From Sarcophilus harrisii (taxonomy: Eukaryota; Chordata; Mammalia; Dasyuromorphia; Dasyuridae): a stretch of DNA of 64,000 nucleotides. Position numbers and translations under genes: made by a program. The stretch spans positions 130,409,804 through 130,473,803 of the forward strand of contig NC_045429.1 in NCBI RefSeq assembly GCF_902635505.1. Direction: 5' to 3'. The notes under the pieces were generated by a model. It was not told the origin of the DNA and searched no databases. It was given only the letters and a program-made list of their open reading frames with translations. Positions 37,457 through 51,200 of this stretch are shown one piece after another. The number at the start of each line of letters is the position of its first letter. The stretch's first letter is position 1.

Positions 37457-39190
37457 TATAAAATTGTATGCACAATTGTCAAGCTTATCTTTTTTGGTTT
37501 TTATGTTTACTTAATATCACCACCTATGTAAAAAAGCCCTTTAATGAAAAAATCATGAGCTTCTTTCACATGTAAGAAATTACTTCAGCTTTTCTATTTC
37601 AAAAAAGCTATCATTTAATTTGATGGAAATATTAGACTAGGAAAAAATATACACAAGCTTTAACAGTACATTGTGGGGAAATGATTTATTTTTAACCATA
37701 TCTTTATTTGTTCCATCATTTATAAAATAGGTATTTTACTTAAATAAGTTAACTTTTATCTTTTTTTTAACATAACTTGTAATCTGTACCAAATTTTTAT
37801 TATTTTTAGCATCAGAAATTTAATGCTGTTTAATTTAATATTTAACTTGAATCAAAAGCTATAAATGTTTGTGTGAAAATTGGATATGAATTTCAAAGCA
37901 TGCTAATTCTTCAGCCCACTTTAGATTCTGAAGTTATGCACTATGTCTTAAAAATATCAAAATAGTGTGTCTAGAAGTGAAGGAGTACACAACAATTCTT
38001 TTCTCCTTTTATAGGAATCTAAATAGTTTTGTTAGGGGATACATTTTTTTAGAAGAAAGGATTATTTCTGAGATAGTTCATTTCTCAACAATGAAGCTTT
38101 TTAATTCAAAATTAGATTTTGAATTACTACTCAGGGAATAGTTGGAAACAAATATTTATATTTGTTTCCTTTCATATCCCTTTCCATACTAAGATTCTGC
38201 GAAGGTAAATACCCCTTTCTAAAGCTGAAGATGTGGCTAAATCAATTATCTTTAAGTCTATATACATGGTGAACACAAGTGGTGAGATCTGTATTTAAAA
38301 TTTATGATTAAAATTAAAATATGACAAAATAACTACTAAAGAGATACTTAAGGTAAAATTATGATGTGCTTTATTTTTACTTGTTTATTCAGAAGATTTG
38401 TATATTTTTCTGAAACTTGCTAAGAAATACATCCCAATTCAACATAAGCAAATGAAAAAGTAAACCTACATTTTAAGTTTATTTTGTGATTTACTAGTTA
38501 GTAAATTAAATTCTTCATCATTAATTATTTAAATTCAAAGGGGAAGAAATTTTCTAAGGTAAGAAACTAATTAAAGATACTAACTAAAGAATTCCTCTGA
38601 AATCTCCACATTACTTAGCAGGAAACTCTTCCAATATGTCAAAGCACTTTACACTGAAAAATATTCTTTCCCCTTCGGTGGTATAGCTAGAGTGATTACT
38701 GGGAGATAATTTAGTGCTTTTGTGTTCCTATCAAACCCTGTCAGAAATAAAAGTGGCCATATTACCTATCCTGGGGAGGGGGGGGGGGGAAATTGTGCAG
38801 CTTCCAGGAGCAGGAAGACTAGAAGAGACCCTCAACCAGAAGTCCATATCCCATGTCTGAAGCAAGTCCTACTTTTAAACACCTTATGTCAACTAAAAGC
38901 AGACTGCATCTGGGATGGCAACAGAGATGACACTGGTGGGGTGGAACTACCTGTTATCATTTGTATTGCTGACAGGTTTGAGTGGAGCGGAGTCGCTGCC
39001 GGCTGGGGCGGGGCGACTGGCAGCAGCACTGCATGGGTTCCGCACGTCAGAAGGCACACTCCGAGTGCTGTGATAAGAAGGAAAACTTCAGGAAATACAA
39101 ATGGAAAAAGGCCTGGGTTGTCAGTTGTTTTTTAATTTGAAATTAAATAAGATGAGCAAATGTAAAAGAGAACTGGAAATTTAAAAAAAA

Positions 39191-39221
<31 letters not shown>

Positions 39222-42200
39222 ATGTAAATATATATAATTATGTGTGTCATATAAATATAAAATTATATATATATATATGAGATTTCCCTTTGAGATTCAT
39301 TTCACAGACTGGTTCTGTCTAAAAAAATTTCCCAGTTTTTAAAAAAAATTCACTAAAAGGGGCTTAAACAACAACAAAAAAAATCACTGTGCTTTTAAAA
39401 TCAGTCCCCAACTGGCAAAGAGAATGCTAGCCTATTTAAAACTGAAGATCACAATTCAAAAAGATGCAGAAATGCCACCACATTCAAGGGTCATATCTTT
39501 CATGTACCATATTTTCTAACCTCGCACTTGGTGGTCTAGAAGTGTGCCATGGAAGAACACACATGGAAATCAGGACAAAAAAGAGAGAAATATAGTTAAC
39601 TCTTCCATTTTTTTTTTTAAACAAAGGTTCCCTGTATAATACAAATTCTAATTTGCTTTTTTAAAGAAAGAAAAAGGAAAGATTGCTGAAAGGCTAGAAA
39701 GCACACACACAATAGCCATTTCTACACAAGGTGATAGAGCAACACTGCATAGAAGATAAAGTGCTGGAGTTGGGGTCAGCAAGACCTGGATTCAAATCCC
39801 ACCTCTGATACTTATGAACTAATCATTTCTGGGCACCTTGAACAGCTTCCTTTAATTAAGTCAAAGAATGTTTGCCATCATTACTTAAGAGTTGCCCACA
39901 CTGACAAAACTATTTGAGTATTTGCAAAAAAGAAAATTAATGTTTTATTATCTGTAAAAACCTCTTGTCTATGTTCAAATTTCAACACTTTTTCTTATAG
40001 CTATCAAGAAAACAGAAATAACTTTTCTAATAAACATGAAAAAGAACAGCAGGAAAAAATAAAATTTCAGAGGCAGGCATCTGGCATTCTCATTAGTTTT
40101 AACCTGTTATATAAAAGAGGATTTATAATGCGAATGACTGGTGAAACACCAAATACCTGAATCCATCAGGAGTTGGGATAATGAGATGTGGGTTGGGAGG
40201 GTCACTGTGACATCGGGGTACCTTCACAGGACGGGGGCTGTTCCGATGTATAGCTGCTAGAGTGAAAAAAAGACAACAAATGGAAACTGTAAAGGCATTC
40301 AACAGTAAAAGGTCAGTCAAGTAAATGAAAAACAAATTTTATACAGAGTAAACAAAATTAAACTACATACATAAACATATGCATACACAATTGGAACATA
40401 GCTATTGAGTTAGAAGAGACATGGGAAGACAAAGGGACTGAATCAGTCCCTTTAATTTAAAGACATGCCAGGTCCAGGAAAGGCATAACTTGTCAGTCAC
40501 GTGGATGATGAGATATAAAGTCAGAGCTGAGATCAGGTCAAAATGAGCTCTGAAATCAGGGCTTCTTGACATCAAGAATACCACTATACACAACCTCACA
40601 CTCTTTGCTAGATATACAGCAAGTACTAATATATTTACTTATTAAAATTTGCAATGAATAACATTTTGTAAATGGAAAGTTACAAAACATTAAAATGTTA
40701 TTTTTGTGATATAGATTTTTAGATTTGAAAAACTTTGTTTACTGATTTTACAGTTGAGAAAACTAAAGTCTAGAGAGTTTATAATTTCTCTTAGGTCAGA
40801 GTGAGTCAGTAGCAGTACCTACCTAGGTTATCAGATCACAGATCTGAGGGCTCAAAGGGACTCTAGAGTGTTATCTAGTCCAGCCTCCTTACCCTTTAAA
40901 TTAGGAAGCTGAGGTCTACAAAGGAAGGAATAAATTTTTAATTTTGTTCCTCATCACAAAGGTATTTACGTAGCATCACAATTCCTAATCTAATGCTCAC
41001 TCCACTATAACTTAATGCAATATTCACTATATAAGAAAGCATAGCAATTCATCTTTGATTTCCAAAGGGAGGACTATAGGGTTTTTTTTTTTGGAGGTAT
41101 GGCTGGATCCCAGAAGGTATCTGATCAATCAACAGGAAGATGACTCAAGCCATTCATGGGTTGTCTCCACCACAACCACAGCTGCTTGTCAACTATTACA
41201 GTCCATTAACATTCCCTCAGTGCACCCTTTCCTATTTCAAATCCCATCTGGGTCCCCCAGCTTGAGGTTACCTAACCCTGAGCAATCACAATAGCTTGGG
41301 AAAACTCAAACTCCACCTCACCTCCTAGTACACTCAGTGGGGTGGGGAGAGGACATCAGATAACTAAGAGCTAGAATTCAGGAATTAGGACAGACCTCCA
41401 AAGGGCCAAAGGTTTATAGTTGAGGTTTTTTTGTTTGTTTTTGCCATGTTTTGTTACAGCTACAAATAAAAATTATAAATAATCAACATCATATAGCAAT
41501 GTTCTTACCAATAAGTATTGGTAGAAAAGGGAAATATAGGGGAAGAAGTCAAACAAAAAGCAGGAAGGGAAATTATCTTGAAGTCTAGGTGGCAAGAGCC
41601 ATAAAACAGAGATGTTCCTTCTTTCATAAGGACAGAGTCTGTTCTGCATCTCTCTTTCCAGAAGCTGAAAATATACTGTAAGATGTGATAGGGATATACC
41701 TGTAGCACAAGTCACACCATACCTCTCTCCCCAGCTCACCATCAATTTTTAGTACCAAACACAAACTCATCTCACTGGCATTTACTGCTTTTTCCAACTT
41801 GGCCCCAATCCCACTTTCTAAATTTTACAGCCCCGTCTCACTGGCCAATTTAATACTTCCTCAGGACAACATTCTTTTCTCTGCTTAAGAAAGTTTTATA
41901 AAGGCACCTTCCCCTCATCTAGAACTTCTTTCAATTACTACTTCCTATCTATATCATCCCCCAGATGTTCCTGTGTTTTCTCAGGAACGATCTCCTGGTC
42001 ACTCTGCATAGATGTGTATGTGTACCTATTGATGCTCCTGGGAGGTCTCTCTTATGTTTATACTTGAATCATATCTGGCACCCTTCTGGATCTGGAAAAT
42101 TGCTAAGAGACTGAGTTCTGGTGTAATTGACAGAGCTCTGGATTTGGAATCAGAAGACCTTGGTTCAAATTGCAGTTTTACCATTTACTAGAATTTTAGG

Positions 42201-45200
42201 TCAGTCTAATTTTAGATAATTTTCAGTTTCTTCATCAGAAAAAATGAGGATGAATTATATTTATATATTGCTTTAAGGTTTACCAAGCAATTTACACACA
42301 TTCTCTTATAGTTCATTACATTAATGCTTTACTACAAATGTTTTTATCACAATTTTACAGATAAGGAAACCAAGGCTCAAAAACTTTGGTGACTTGTCCC
42401 AAATATAGCATATAAAGGAAGATTCCGACCCAACTTTTTCTTAACTTTTTGCCCAGTACTCTTTTGCCTTCCCAAAATGATAATTACCCCTCTCATAGCA
42501 AATGGTTATTTTCAAAAATAAATATGCATATAAAATGCTTTTAAGAAATCAAAAAAAATTAGCTATTAAAGCACTTTGTAATTGTCATCAGTTACTATTA
42601 TTTATTATCCAGTATACAGGATGGCTAGGTGGCACCACTGTGCACAAAACACCAGACCTGGAATCTTCATGGGTTCAAATCTGAATTCAGACATTAGCTG
42701 TGTGACTCTGGGAAAGTAACTTAGCCCCCTGAGTTTCATCTGTCAAATGAACTGGAGAAGGAAATTGCAAGTCATTCCATATCTCTGGTAAGTAAATCCC
42801 AAGAAGAATTCAAATGAATGAATGAGAACATAACACTGATATTACCCCTGAAACACTAATGTTTTGTTGGTATTATGAATTGATCTAGTCATTCTGGAAA
42901 GCAATATAAAACTATGCCCAAAGGGCTATCAGACTGTGCATACCCTTTGATCAGCAATGTCTCTACTAGGTCTGTATCCCAAAGAGACCTTAAAGGAGGG
43001 AAAGGGACCCACATGTGCAAAAACATTTGTGGCAGCCCTCTGTGTAGTGGCAAGACAATGGAAACTGAGTAGATGCCCATCAATTGGAGAATGGCTAAAT
43101 AAATTACGATAAATGAAGGTAATGAAATATTATTGTTCTATAAGAAATGATGAGCAAGCTGATTTCAGATTTCCATGAACTGATGCTGAGTGAAGTGAGC
43201 AGAACACTGTACACAGTAACAGACAGATTGTGTGATGATCAACTGTGATAAACTTAATTCTTACCAGCAATATTGTGATTGAACACAATTCCAAAAGACC
43301 TGTTTAGAAAATGCCATCTGCATCCAGAAAGAGAACTACGGAGACTGAATATAGATCAAAGTATACTGTTTTCACCTTTATTTTGTTTTTTTTTCCCTCA
43401 TGGTTTTTCCTTTAACCTGATTTTTCTTTCACAACATGACTAATATGAAAATGTTTAAAATGACAGTACATGTATAAATATATAACTTACATCAGATTGC
43501 TTGCTGTCTTCATAGACCATAGTCTAAAGTCTTACCACGTTTAAAATACTTTTATATAAACTATTTCCAGAGATGGTTCTTCTAGTCTTAATTTGTATTC
43601 CTCCACTGACAGGAGAAATACTCTCACATCTCATCACCTGTAACTGCTGGAAAGTGTTTCCTTGTATAAAAGGAAAATCAACTCTTTTCAACTGATTCTA
43701 GTTCTAATTTCATGATATAAACAAAATTTGTATCCTCCTTCTCCCACAGGAGAGTCCTTCAGATATTTTAAAATAGGAATATAGTAATTCCACATAAACC
43801 CATGAAAATGGAGCATCTAAAACAGAAAACCACATGAGGTCCACATGAGGGCCAGATTAGTCTTAAGAACCAAGCACAGTAAAACTACTACTACCATTAT
43901 TCTGATTATCATGCTGGTATTAATAAATGACCTCATGAGGCAGTCTTAAATTAGCTTAACAACCATGTCATACTTTGGACTTAATGATAAACTTGTAGTG
44001 CAGTAGATTTTTACTTTTAAGTTTGTTCATACCACTGCTACAACTATCTTTGCAATTAATTCATGTTTACTGAAATTTTTCCTACATATTTTAATGACCA
44101 ATTTACTTTTATATGTTAAAGAAATTGAATATGCTCTGTGAAGGACAGGACAGAGAAATAAATTATCTGATTCACTCAAGTTAGACTGTCTCCAAAGACC
44201 TGCTGGTAACTGCTATATCTTACCAAGGTACAGACCTGTAACAGGACTGTGAGGTTTTCCTATCACATGACCAATGCATTCATTCATCAAAGCTTGTAAA
44301 CTCTAAAAATCAAAGCAAAGGAGAAGAGAGAAAATATGTTATTTTCAATATAAGTATTATGAAATAATCTGGCATTGTTAGTGGTGTTCAAAAAACAATC
44401 TTATCTAGCTTAGTAAAACAATCTCTGTCTCCTATTTCTCCACATTTCGTATAGTAATATATTTTTGCTACCTGAGAAATATTCTTTCAGTTCAATGAAA
44501 ATCAAGACCTATAAAAATATGGTTTTTACAGATGAATGCAATGCAGTTTAAATATTACAATTTAACTACTCTGATGTATATTACACAAGAGCGAAATAAT
44601 CACACATTTACAAAAAGTCTTTTTTATTACCCTTAGTAATTATCTGCTTGCATACTTAGGTATATTTTACTGTTAAGCACATACAAATGGCTCTTTATAT
44701 GATATAATTCTAAGTTTGAATAAAGTGTATGTCTATATTTGTATTCTTATTGTTTTTGCTTTAATTTGAAAGTAATAATAACAATGTGTAATATTTAGCA
44801 AGAAATTAAACACTGATATCAAATTTATCCAATTAAATTTTGTCTTCTTCATTATAAGTAAATACCAAGTGTCTTTATAGTTGGAATATTATAGGGCAAA
44901 GTGGCAACTTGATATTTTATAAAAGATATATACGTGTGTGTGCACACATGCGCGCTATAACCCTAATCTAATCACCAGTTATAATAATGGCATAAAATGA
45001 GAGAAGACAAATATTGAATATGTATAAAGTTATAAAACACCAAGTAATTACATCTAATTATGTAGGAAAACAATAAGACATTACAGACTCAAAGCCAAAA
45101 AACCTGAAGTATATTTAAAGAACACTTAATTTCTACACATTTTAAAATTATTAATTCCATACCAAAAAGTCATCTTCAGGAAGTGCTGAAATAAAGCCTG

Positions 45201-48200
45201 GTTCAATTGCTTGCAGAAAATCAAAACCTTGAGTTGCCCACCTGTGAAAAGAATTCAATAATTACAAGTAAACAACTAGGAAAAACAAAAGTTTTAATTT
45301 ATTTATGGAAATATTAATTTCACAAAAATGAACTTGTCAAATTCTGAAAATATTTTCAAGGGAAAATGTAAAAATCTTTATTCATAATCCAATTGGAAAT
45401 AAAGAAAATTACATTTTAAAATTATTTTAACATGAAATCTTGAAGCAACTATCTTCTCTATAATAATCAGGATCAAGAGGTTCTTTTATGTCCACAGTCT
45501 CTATAAACAATTTTCATTTAATATTTAAGAAATGGGCAATAAACTTATTATTTGATTCATAAACAAAAGAAATCCACTTCAGTATTATTACCTGGGTCTG
45601 GTGCCACGACCACTCTCACATTTAGTTAGCACATAATTCATCCACTTTCTGGCAAAGCTAATATATTTATCTCCAATCTTCTGTCTAAATGTTCCAGACA
45701 TCAGACGAACAACTTCTTTGTGATACTGAAAGTTAAATTGCATTAAAAATCATTAGGATTTCAACAACTATAATAAAACTATAACATTTTAATATTTTTT
45801 ATTAAAAAGTGCCTGCTTATAACCTGACCCTTTTAGACTATTATCAATTACCTTTGAGATAATTTTTTTCCAAAGCAAGAATGGCAAAAGACACTATACA
45901 GTTTCTGAAATATTAGGAAAAAACAGCAGTAATTACACACACACATGAAATCCTAAGTGTACACACACTTGATATATACATTACACTGCTTTTGTTTTTA
46001 AACAATGTTTACAAAGAACATTGCTCACAAAAACTAGAGTTCATATTACAAAATAAACGTCCTCCTTTTACAGATATGGAAACTGAGGTTCAGAGAGATT
46101 AGGTGATTTGTGAAAGGTCACATGGATAATAAATAGCAGAACCAATAGTTAGCTGTCAGATTATCTGACGTCAAGTCCACTTTTCTTTCCTCATACAACA
46201 ATGGTTTCAAATGCTAACTTTATTTGTAAAAAAGAATAATCCTACTTCTCAAATCTATGAAATCTCATTTTAATACTGTATACGTGAAAATGAATGAATT
46301 ACACAATTCCTTTATTGAGCACAGAGAAGTTAAGCTGGCCACCCAACTATTAAGTGTCAGAAGCAGATTTGAAACCAATTCTTTTCTGACTCCAAGTCCA
46401 ATATGTTCCATTGATTTCACATTATTTCCAGATTTAGAGATTCTGGGATCAAAAACCATGGTATGCCACTTAATTGGCTATGTGAATTTAGACATCAACA
46501 AAGCTCCTTGGCTATCAGTTTCCTTATGTATAAAATGAGAAGATGATAATAAGTAGAATTTGGTGCTTTGAAGTTATCTCATTTGATTATTAAGGTTACA
46601 TCTAAATCTATATATTTTAAAACATAAGACCGTCTTGAGAATACTATAGTTTGGAGGAAAACTAACAAATTATAAATTGTCTTCTCATGAAATAAGCAGA
46701 AATAATAAACAAAAAAGAATTTTTTTAAATTAAGAAATAAGGAGAATTTCTGAGAAAGGGTATCCATAATAGGTTAAGTAGAATTATGATGACTAGGAAT
46801 GGGAACTAGCCTTCTTATTTCATTAATTCTGGAAACTTCTTCTGCCTATGAAGACTGGCATCTTACCTGCAAACTGTAGTCTTAGAGAACTACTTACAGC
46901 ACTAAGAAGTCATGTGATTTGCCTTGGATCACAGGGCTTAAATTCTGGTTTTCTTAGCTCTAAGACTAGTTCACTATCCACTATACCAGGGGTCCTCAAA
47001 CTATGGTCGCAGGCCAGATGCGGCAGCTGAGGATGTTTATTCCCCCTCACCCAGAGCTATGAAGTTTCTTTATTTAAAGGCCCACAAAACAAAGTTTTGT
47101 TTTTACTATAGTCCAGCCCTCCAACAGTCTGAGGGACAGAGAACTGGCCCCCTATTTAAAAAGTTTGAGGACCCCTGCGCTATACCATGAAACTGTTCTA
47201 TTATGAATAATAATCTCAAAAGTTGCATTGACAGATTATCTATCATTTAAAAGTAAAAAATTATTTAACTAATGTATTTTTACTACATAAACATGTGACA
47301 GTTTTATAACCTAAAAAATGTAATTGCAGGAATTTTAGTTATATGAATGTTATACAAAATGTTCAAATTAATTCAATATGATTAAAAGAATATTCTGTAC
47401 ATTTAATAGCTTTTTCAGTGGACCACTTTCATAGAAAATTCAGATATTTCCTCAAGATAAAAAATATTTTTGGTAAAGAAATCTTATTCCATCATGGAAT
47501 ATTATTGTTCGGTAAGAACAATTATTGTTCGGTAAGAAATGACCAGCAGGATGATTTCAGAAAGGTCTGGAGAGATTTACATGAGCTGATGCTGAGTGAC
47601 ATGAGTAAGACCAGGAGATCATTATATACTTCAACAACAATACTATATGATGATCAATTCTGATGGACGTGGCCATCTCCAGCAATGAGATGAACCAAAT
47701 CAGTTCCAATAGAGCAGTAATGAATTGAACCAGCTACACCCAGAGAAAGAACTCTGGGAGACTATAAACCATTACATAGAATTCCCAATCCCTCTATTTT
47801 TGTCTGCCTGTATTTTTGATTTCCTTCACAGGCTAATAGTACGCTATTTCAAAGTCTGATTCTTTTTGTACAGCAAAATAACCGTTTGGACATATATACT
47901 TATATTGTATTTAATTTATACTTTAACATATTTAACATATATTGGTCAACTTGCCATCTGGGGGAGGGGATGGGGGGAAGGAGGGGAAAAATTGGAAGAA
48001 AAGGTTTGGCAACTGTCAATACTGTAAAATTACCCATGCATATAAACTTGTAAATAAAAAGCTATAAAAAACAAAACAAAAAAAAAAATCTTATTCCCCA
48101 GTTTTTTCCCAGCTCCTGCCTTTTTATGAAAAGAATAAAAAAATGTCAATAGACAAAGTTTTCAGTTATTTACTCAAAGCCAAGTGGAAACTAAAAACCA

Positions 48201-51200
48201 AGCTTTAGGTTGACTAAGAATTAAATTTAGAATGTTTCAGCTACAATTAATTATGGGCTTTCTCCCCGGGTGCAAGCCCTAGCATGAGTCTTATTTTTCT
48301 GCATTTACCTCAAAACCAAAATTGTAACCTTGAATCATGGCTTCACGATAGTACTGCTGCAAGGTGGCAGACTCTGACTCATCAACTTCAGTATCAAATT
48401 CTGATGTGAATATGTGGTCTACTTGGTCAATGGCATCACTTATTTTGTTGCACAGCTGCAATGCATCATCCTAAAAAACAAAAACAAAAACAAATGAAGA
48501 ATGATTTTAAGTTGAGATGATCCACATAACCTCCTGTAACATTTTAAATAAGCATTATTAGAAAGAAAATAATTTTTCTAACAATTTTACCCAGTTACCA
48601 CCTTTCTTGTTTAAAATCAATAATTATCTCCATGAAAATAAAGGAAATTGTACAGGAAGGTTTATCTTTTCATTTTAGAAAACCCATATTCATAGAAGAC
48701 CAATAAGATCTATTCTAGATGAAAATGCTTAATTAAATTTGCCAAAATGACCTCATTTTCATTATTCTTTGTTTTTAAATAAACCATATTGTACAGATCT
48801 GTGATAATTTGTAGTAACCTAGATTTTATTCCTTAGGCAGAGGAGGGTCAATGAATAGTCTTAAAAAAACCAAACAAACAGAACTATACTTTCAGCCCCA
48901 GTATGCTGAAAAAGAGATTTTTAAGAAACAATAGTTAAATAGGAAGGCTGCTGGAAAAGAAGATGTCCTTATTATGACTAGAAGAAAATGAAAAATATGG
49001 TGTTATACATTGGAAAAGTCTTTAAAGTAGGAGGTGCTGTAACAAATTAACATGAACATAGAATGGAAAGTTGAAGTTAACAGAAGATAAATACAATTGG
49101 TGGATCAAAGAGAAAGGTCTGGGAGAGGCACTTGATAAAGACAGTGAAGGTATATTCTAAAATAAATCTGTAACATTCATAGCAATGCCTCTCACTTAAT
49201 GCCCTTTCTCAAGAAAAGACACATTTGTTTACAAATGATATTTGTTTAATCTCTATCTCTATATAAACAGTCAACATCCAATACCCTGTGGTAGGTTATC
49301 TGCGACAGGAGCAAATGGCAAGTAGTGTGGAAGGAGCAAAATATAAATGAGCTTCCATCCTATAATTTTCAACTATCTTATCTTAAAATGCTGTGGTGAG
49401 TATGTATACAGCTTTAACAGCTGGCAATTATGGCTTCTTTGCTTTACTATTAACTGGTTCAAGTCCTGCTCTGTTTGTACTACCCACAGTGCTGCTACCA
49501 TCCTCTCGGACCAATCTGCCTTGCAGCCATCCCAGCATCCTTTAATTCCACATTAATTCCTCACCAGGACATACAGCTCCTGACTGTGGACACCTCTGGC
49601 TGAGCATCCTTTTCCTGCTCACCTTCACCTCGGTTTCCTTCAAGACTCAGCTAAAGGGCCGCTTTCTACAAGACGACTTTGCTATTCCTGTTGAATCTTA
49701 GAGCGATCACACTGAGACAAGTCCCAATATATCCTGTCTCTTGTTTATTGTCGCCTCCATTACGTTGTGCATTCCTTGAGTGGTTTTTGTGTTTGTTTTT
49801 CCTTTCTTTGTATCCCCAGTGCTAGCACAGTGCCTGTGTTGTGTGATACTGGATAATCAACTTAACCTTTTTGGGTGTCAGGCTCCATGCCTGTAAAATG
49901 ACCAAGTGCTAAATCATTCCTAAGGTTTATTACACTACTAAAATTATATCATTTTATGTTAACACAAGCTCCTTAAGAGTAGAAATTTTGTTTCATCTTC
50001 TGTATTTATCCTATATGTATACACATTTGGTAAAAATTTAGTGAGAGATCCACAGAAAAACAAATCAAGACTGTTGATTGACAGATGGCCATATCTAGGT
50101 GGTTCTGAGTATCATGTTTGACAATCCTTTTCCTGCATACTATTTGCTGTACACACTCCCCATTTGTTATCTCAGTCTCCACTTTCTACCTCTTGCTCTG
50201 GAACACTATTACTTCCCAAAAAACCATTCCCTAACAACTGTTCCTTTATTTCCGTAGTCCCTCCTGGTAAGAGTGCACACTCCTTGAAAACAAGGATTCT
50301 CGTATGTTTCTCAGAGCTTAAAGTTAAAACTTGATAATTTTTTTTTTTATATTCACATATTCATTCGCTCAATTCCACTAACAGCCTATGAGCCATACTA
50401 ACTTTTCCATAACATTTCAAGAATTAAAGATGCCATATAAGAGAAAAGTGGAAATACCTTTAGCTGCTGCAAAGCTTTGGCAATAATTGGCTGACTCGAA
50501 GTCTGTTCTTGGTGCAAAGTTACAAGCCCTTCAATGGATTGCTGGAAAGCTTTTCTCTGGATCACAAGGTGAGCAGATTGCATGACTACCAAGAGTAGAT
50601 TTTCAACCTAGGAATATAAAGCCAAATCTAGTACATGAGAATAAAATGACAAGTTTCCCAGTTCCAGAATTTGTGTGAGCCAGAAGGAAAAAATAGCATG
50701 TGTACATCTAAATAAATTAGCCAACTAAATTCTGATAATGCCTCACAGTTTTACAAAGTAGCTTTCTCACAACACTGCATGGCCAGTAATATATGAATGG
50801 ATCTCATGGATTCTGAATTTCTTTCCAAGGAAAACAGACTGCAATTTATCTATGTCTGCCCAACCTGTGACACTTGTCCATATGCTTCATATATCTGATA
50901 CAGAGGTCCACCCAATCTGCTGGAAGTCTTTTTTATTTTCTCCTGCTACCATGAGAATACCAGTGGCCCTGTTATTTCTCACTCTCACAATCCATCCTGT
51001 AATAAAATTTTTTGACAACTTTTTATTCATATTCTTCTTCAGATTTCCGTGTTGGTTATGTGTGAAACCTACCATATGAATCTTATATAGACAATGAAAC
51101 TGATATTTAAGCTAAGTGAAATGACCAAAAAAATAGTCAATAAATAGCAGTGGTGAGATTCTAACACTGCACCTGGATATCAAGTCAAGTGTTTTTTCCC

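Larger units (their letters stand above)
40254..44223 (-). other. MAP3K4: MAP3K4 intron 15
   Basis: Contains a MIR/L3-like piece (40825-40970), L2 (41750-42105), a SINE (42110-42240), MIR (42245-42475), an RTE-tailed SINE (42605-42835), an L1 3' end (42850-43480) and CR1/L3 (43560-43800). No exon was seen between. Confidence 0.85.
45726..48308 (-). other. MAP3K4: MAP3K4 intron 12
   Basis: Contains MIR fragments in both orientations (46060-46180, 46290-46400 on -, 46430-46610 on +, 46880-46986 on -), a hAT element (46987-47177) and an L1 3' end (47491-48085). The rest is AT-rich with nothing named. Confidence 0.85.
48471..50457 (-). other. MAP3K4: MAP3K4 intron 11
   Basis: Two L2 pieces occupy the right half (49430-49870, 50080-50335). 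The left part, 48471-49420, is AT-rich with nothing recognised. Confidence 0.8.

Noticed and set aside
38740-38790. C-run followed by CCCCAG on the - strand, resembling a strong 3' splice site after exon 17
   Set aside because: After the AG comes a GTAATA only five bases later and no conserved MAP3K4 residues, so there is no credible exon. The G/C homopolymer explains the resemblance.
38722-39135. 137-residue + strand ORF
   Set aside because: It is the antisense of MAP3K4 exon 17, kept open by that exon's GC-rich composition.
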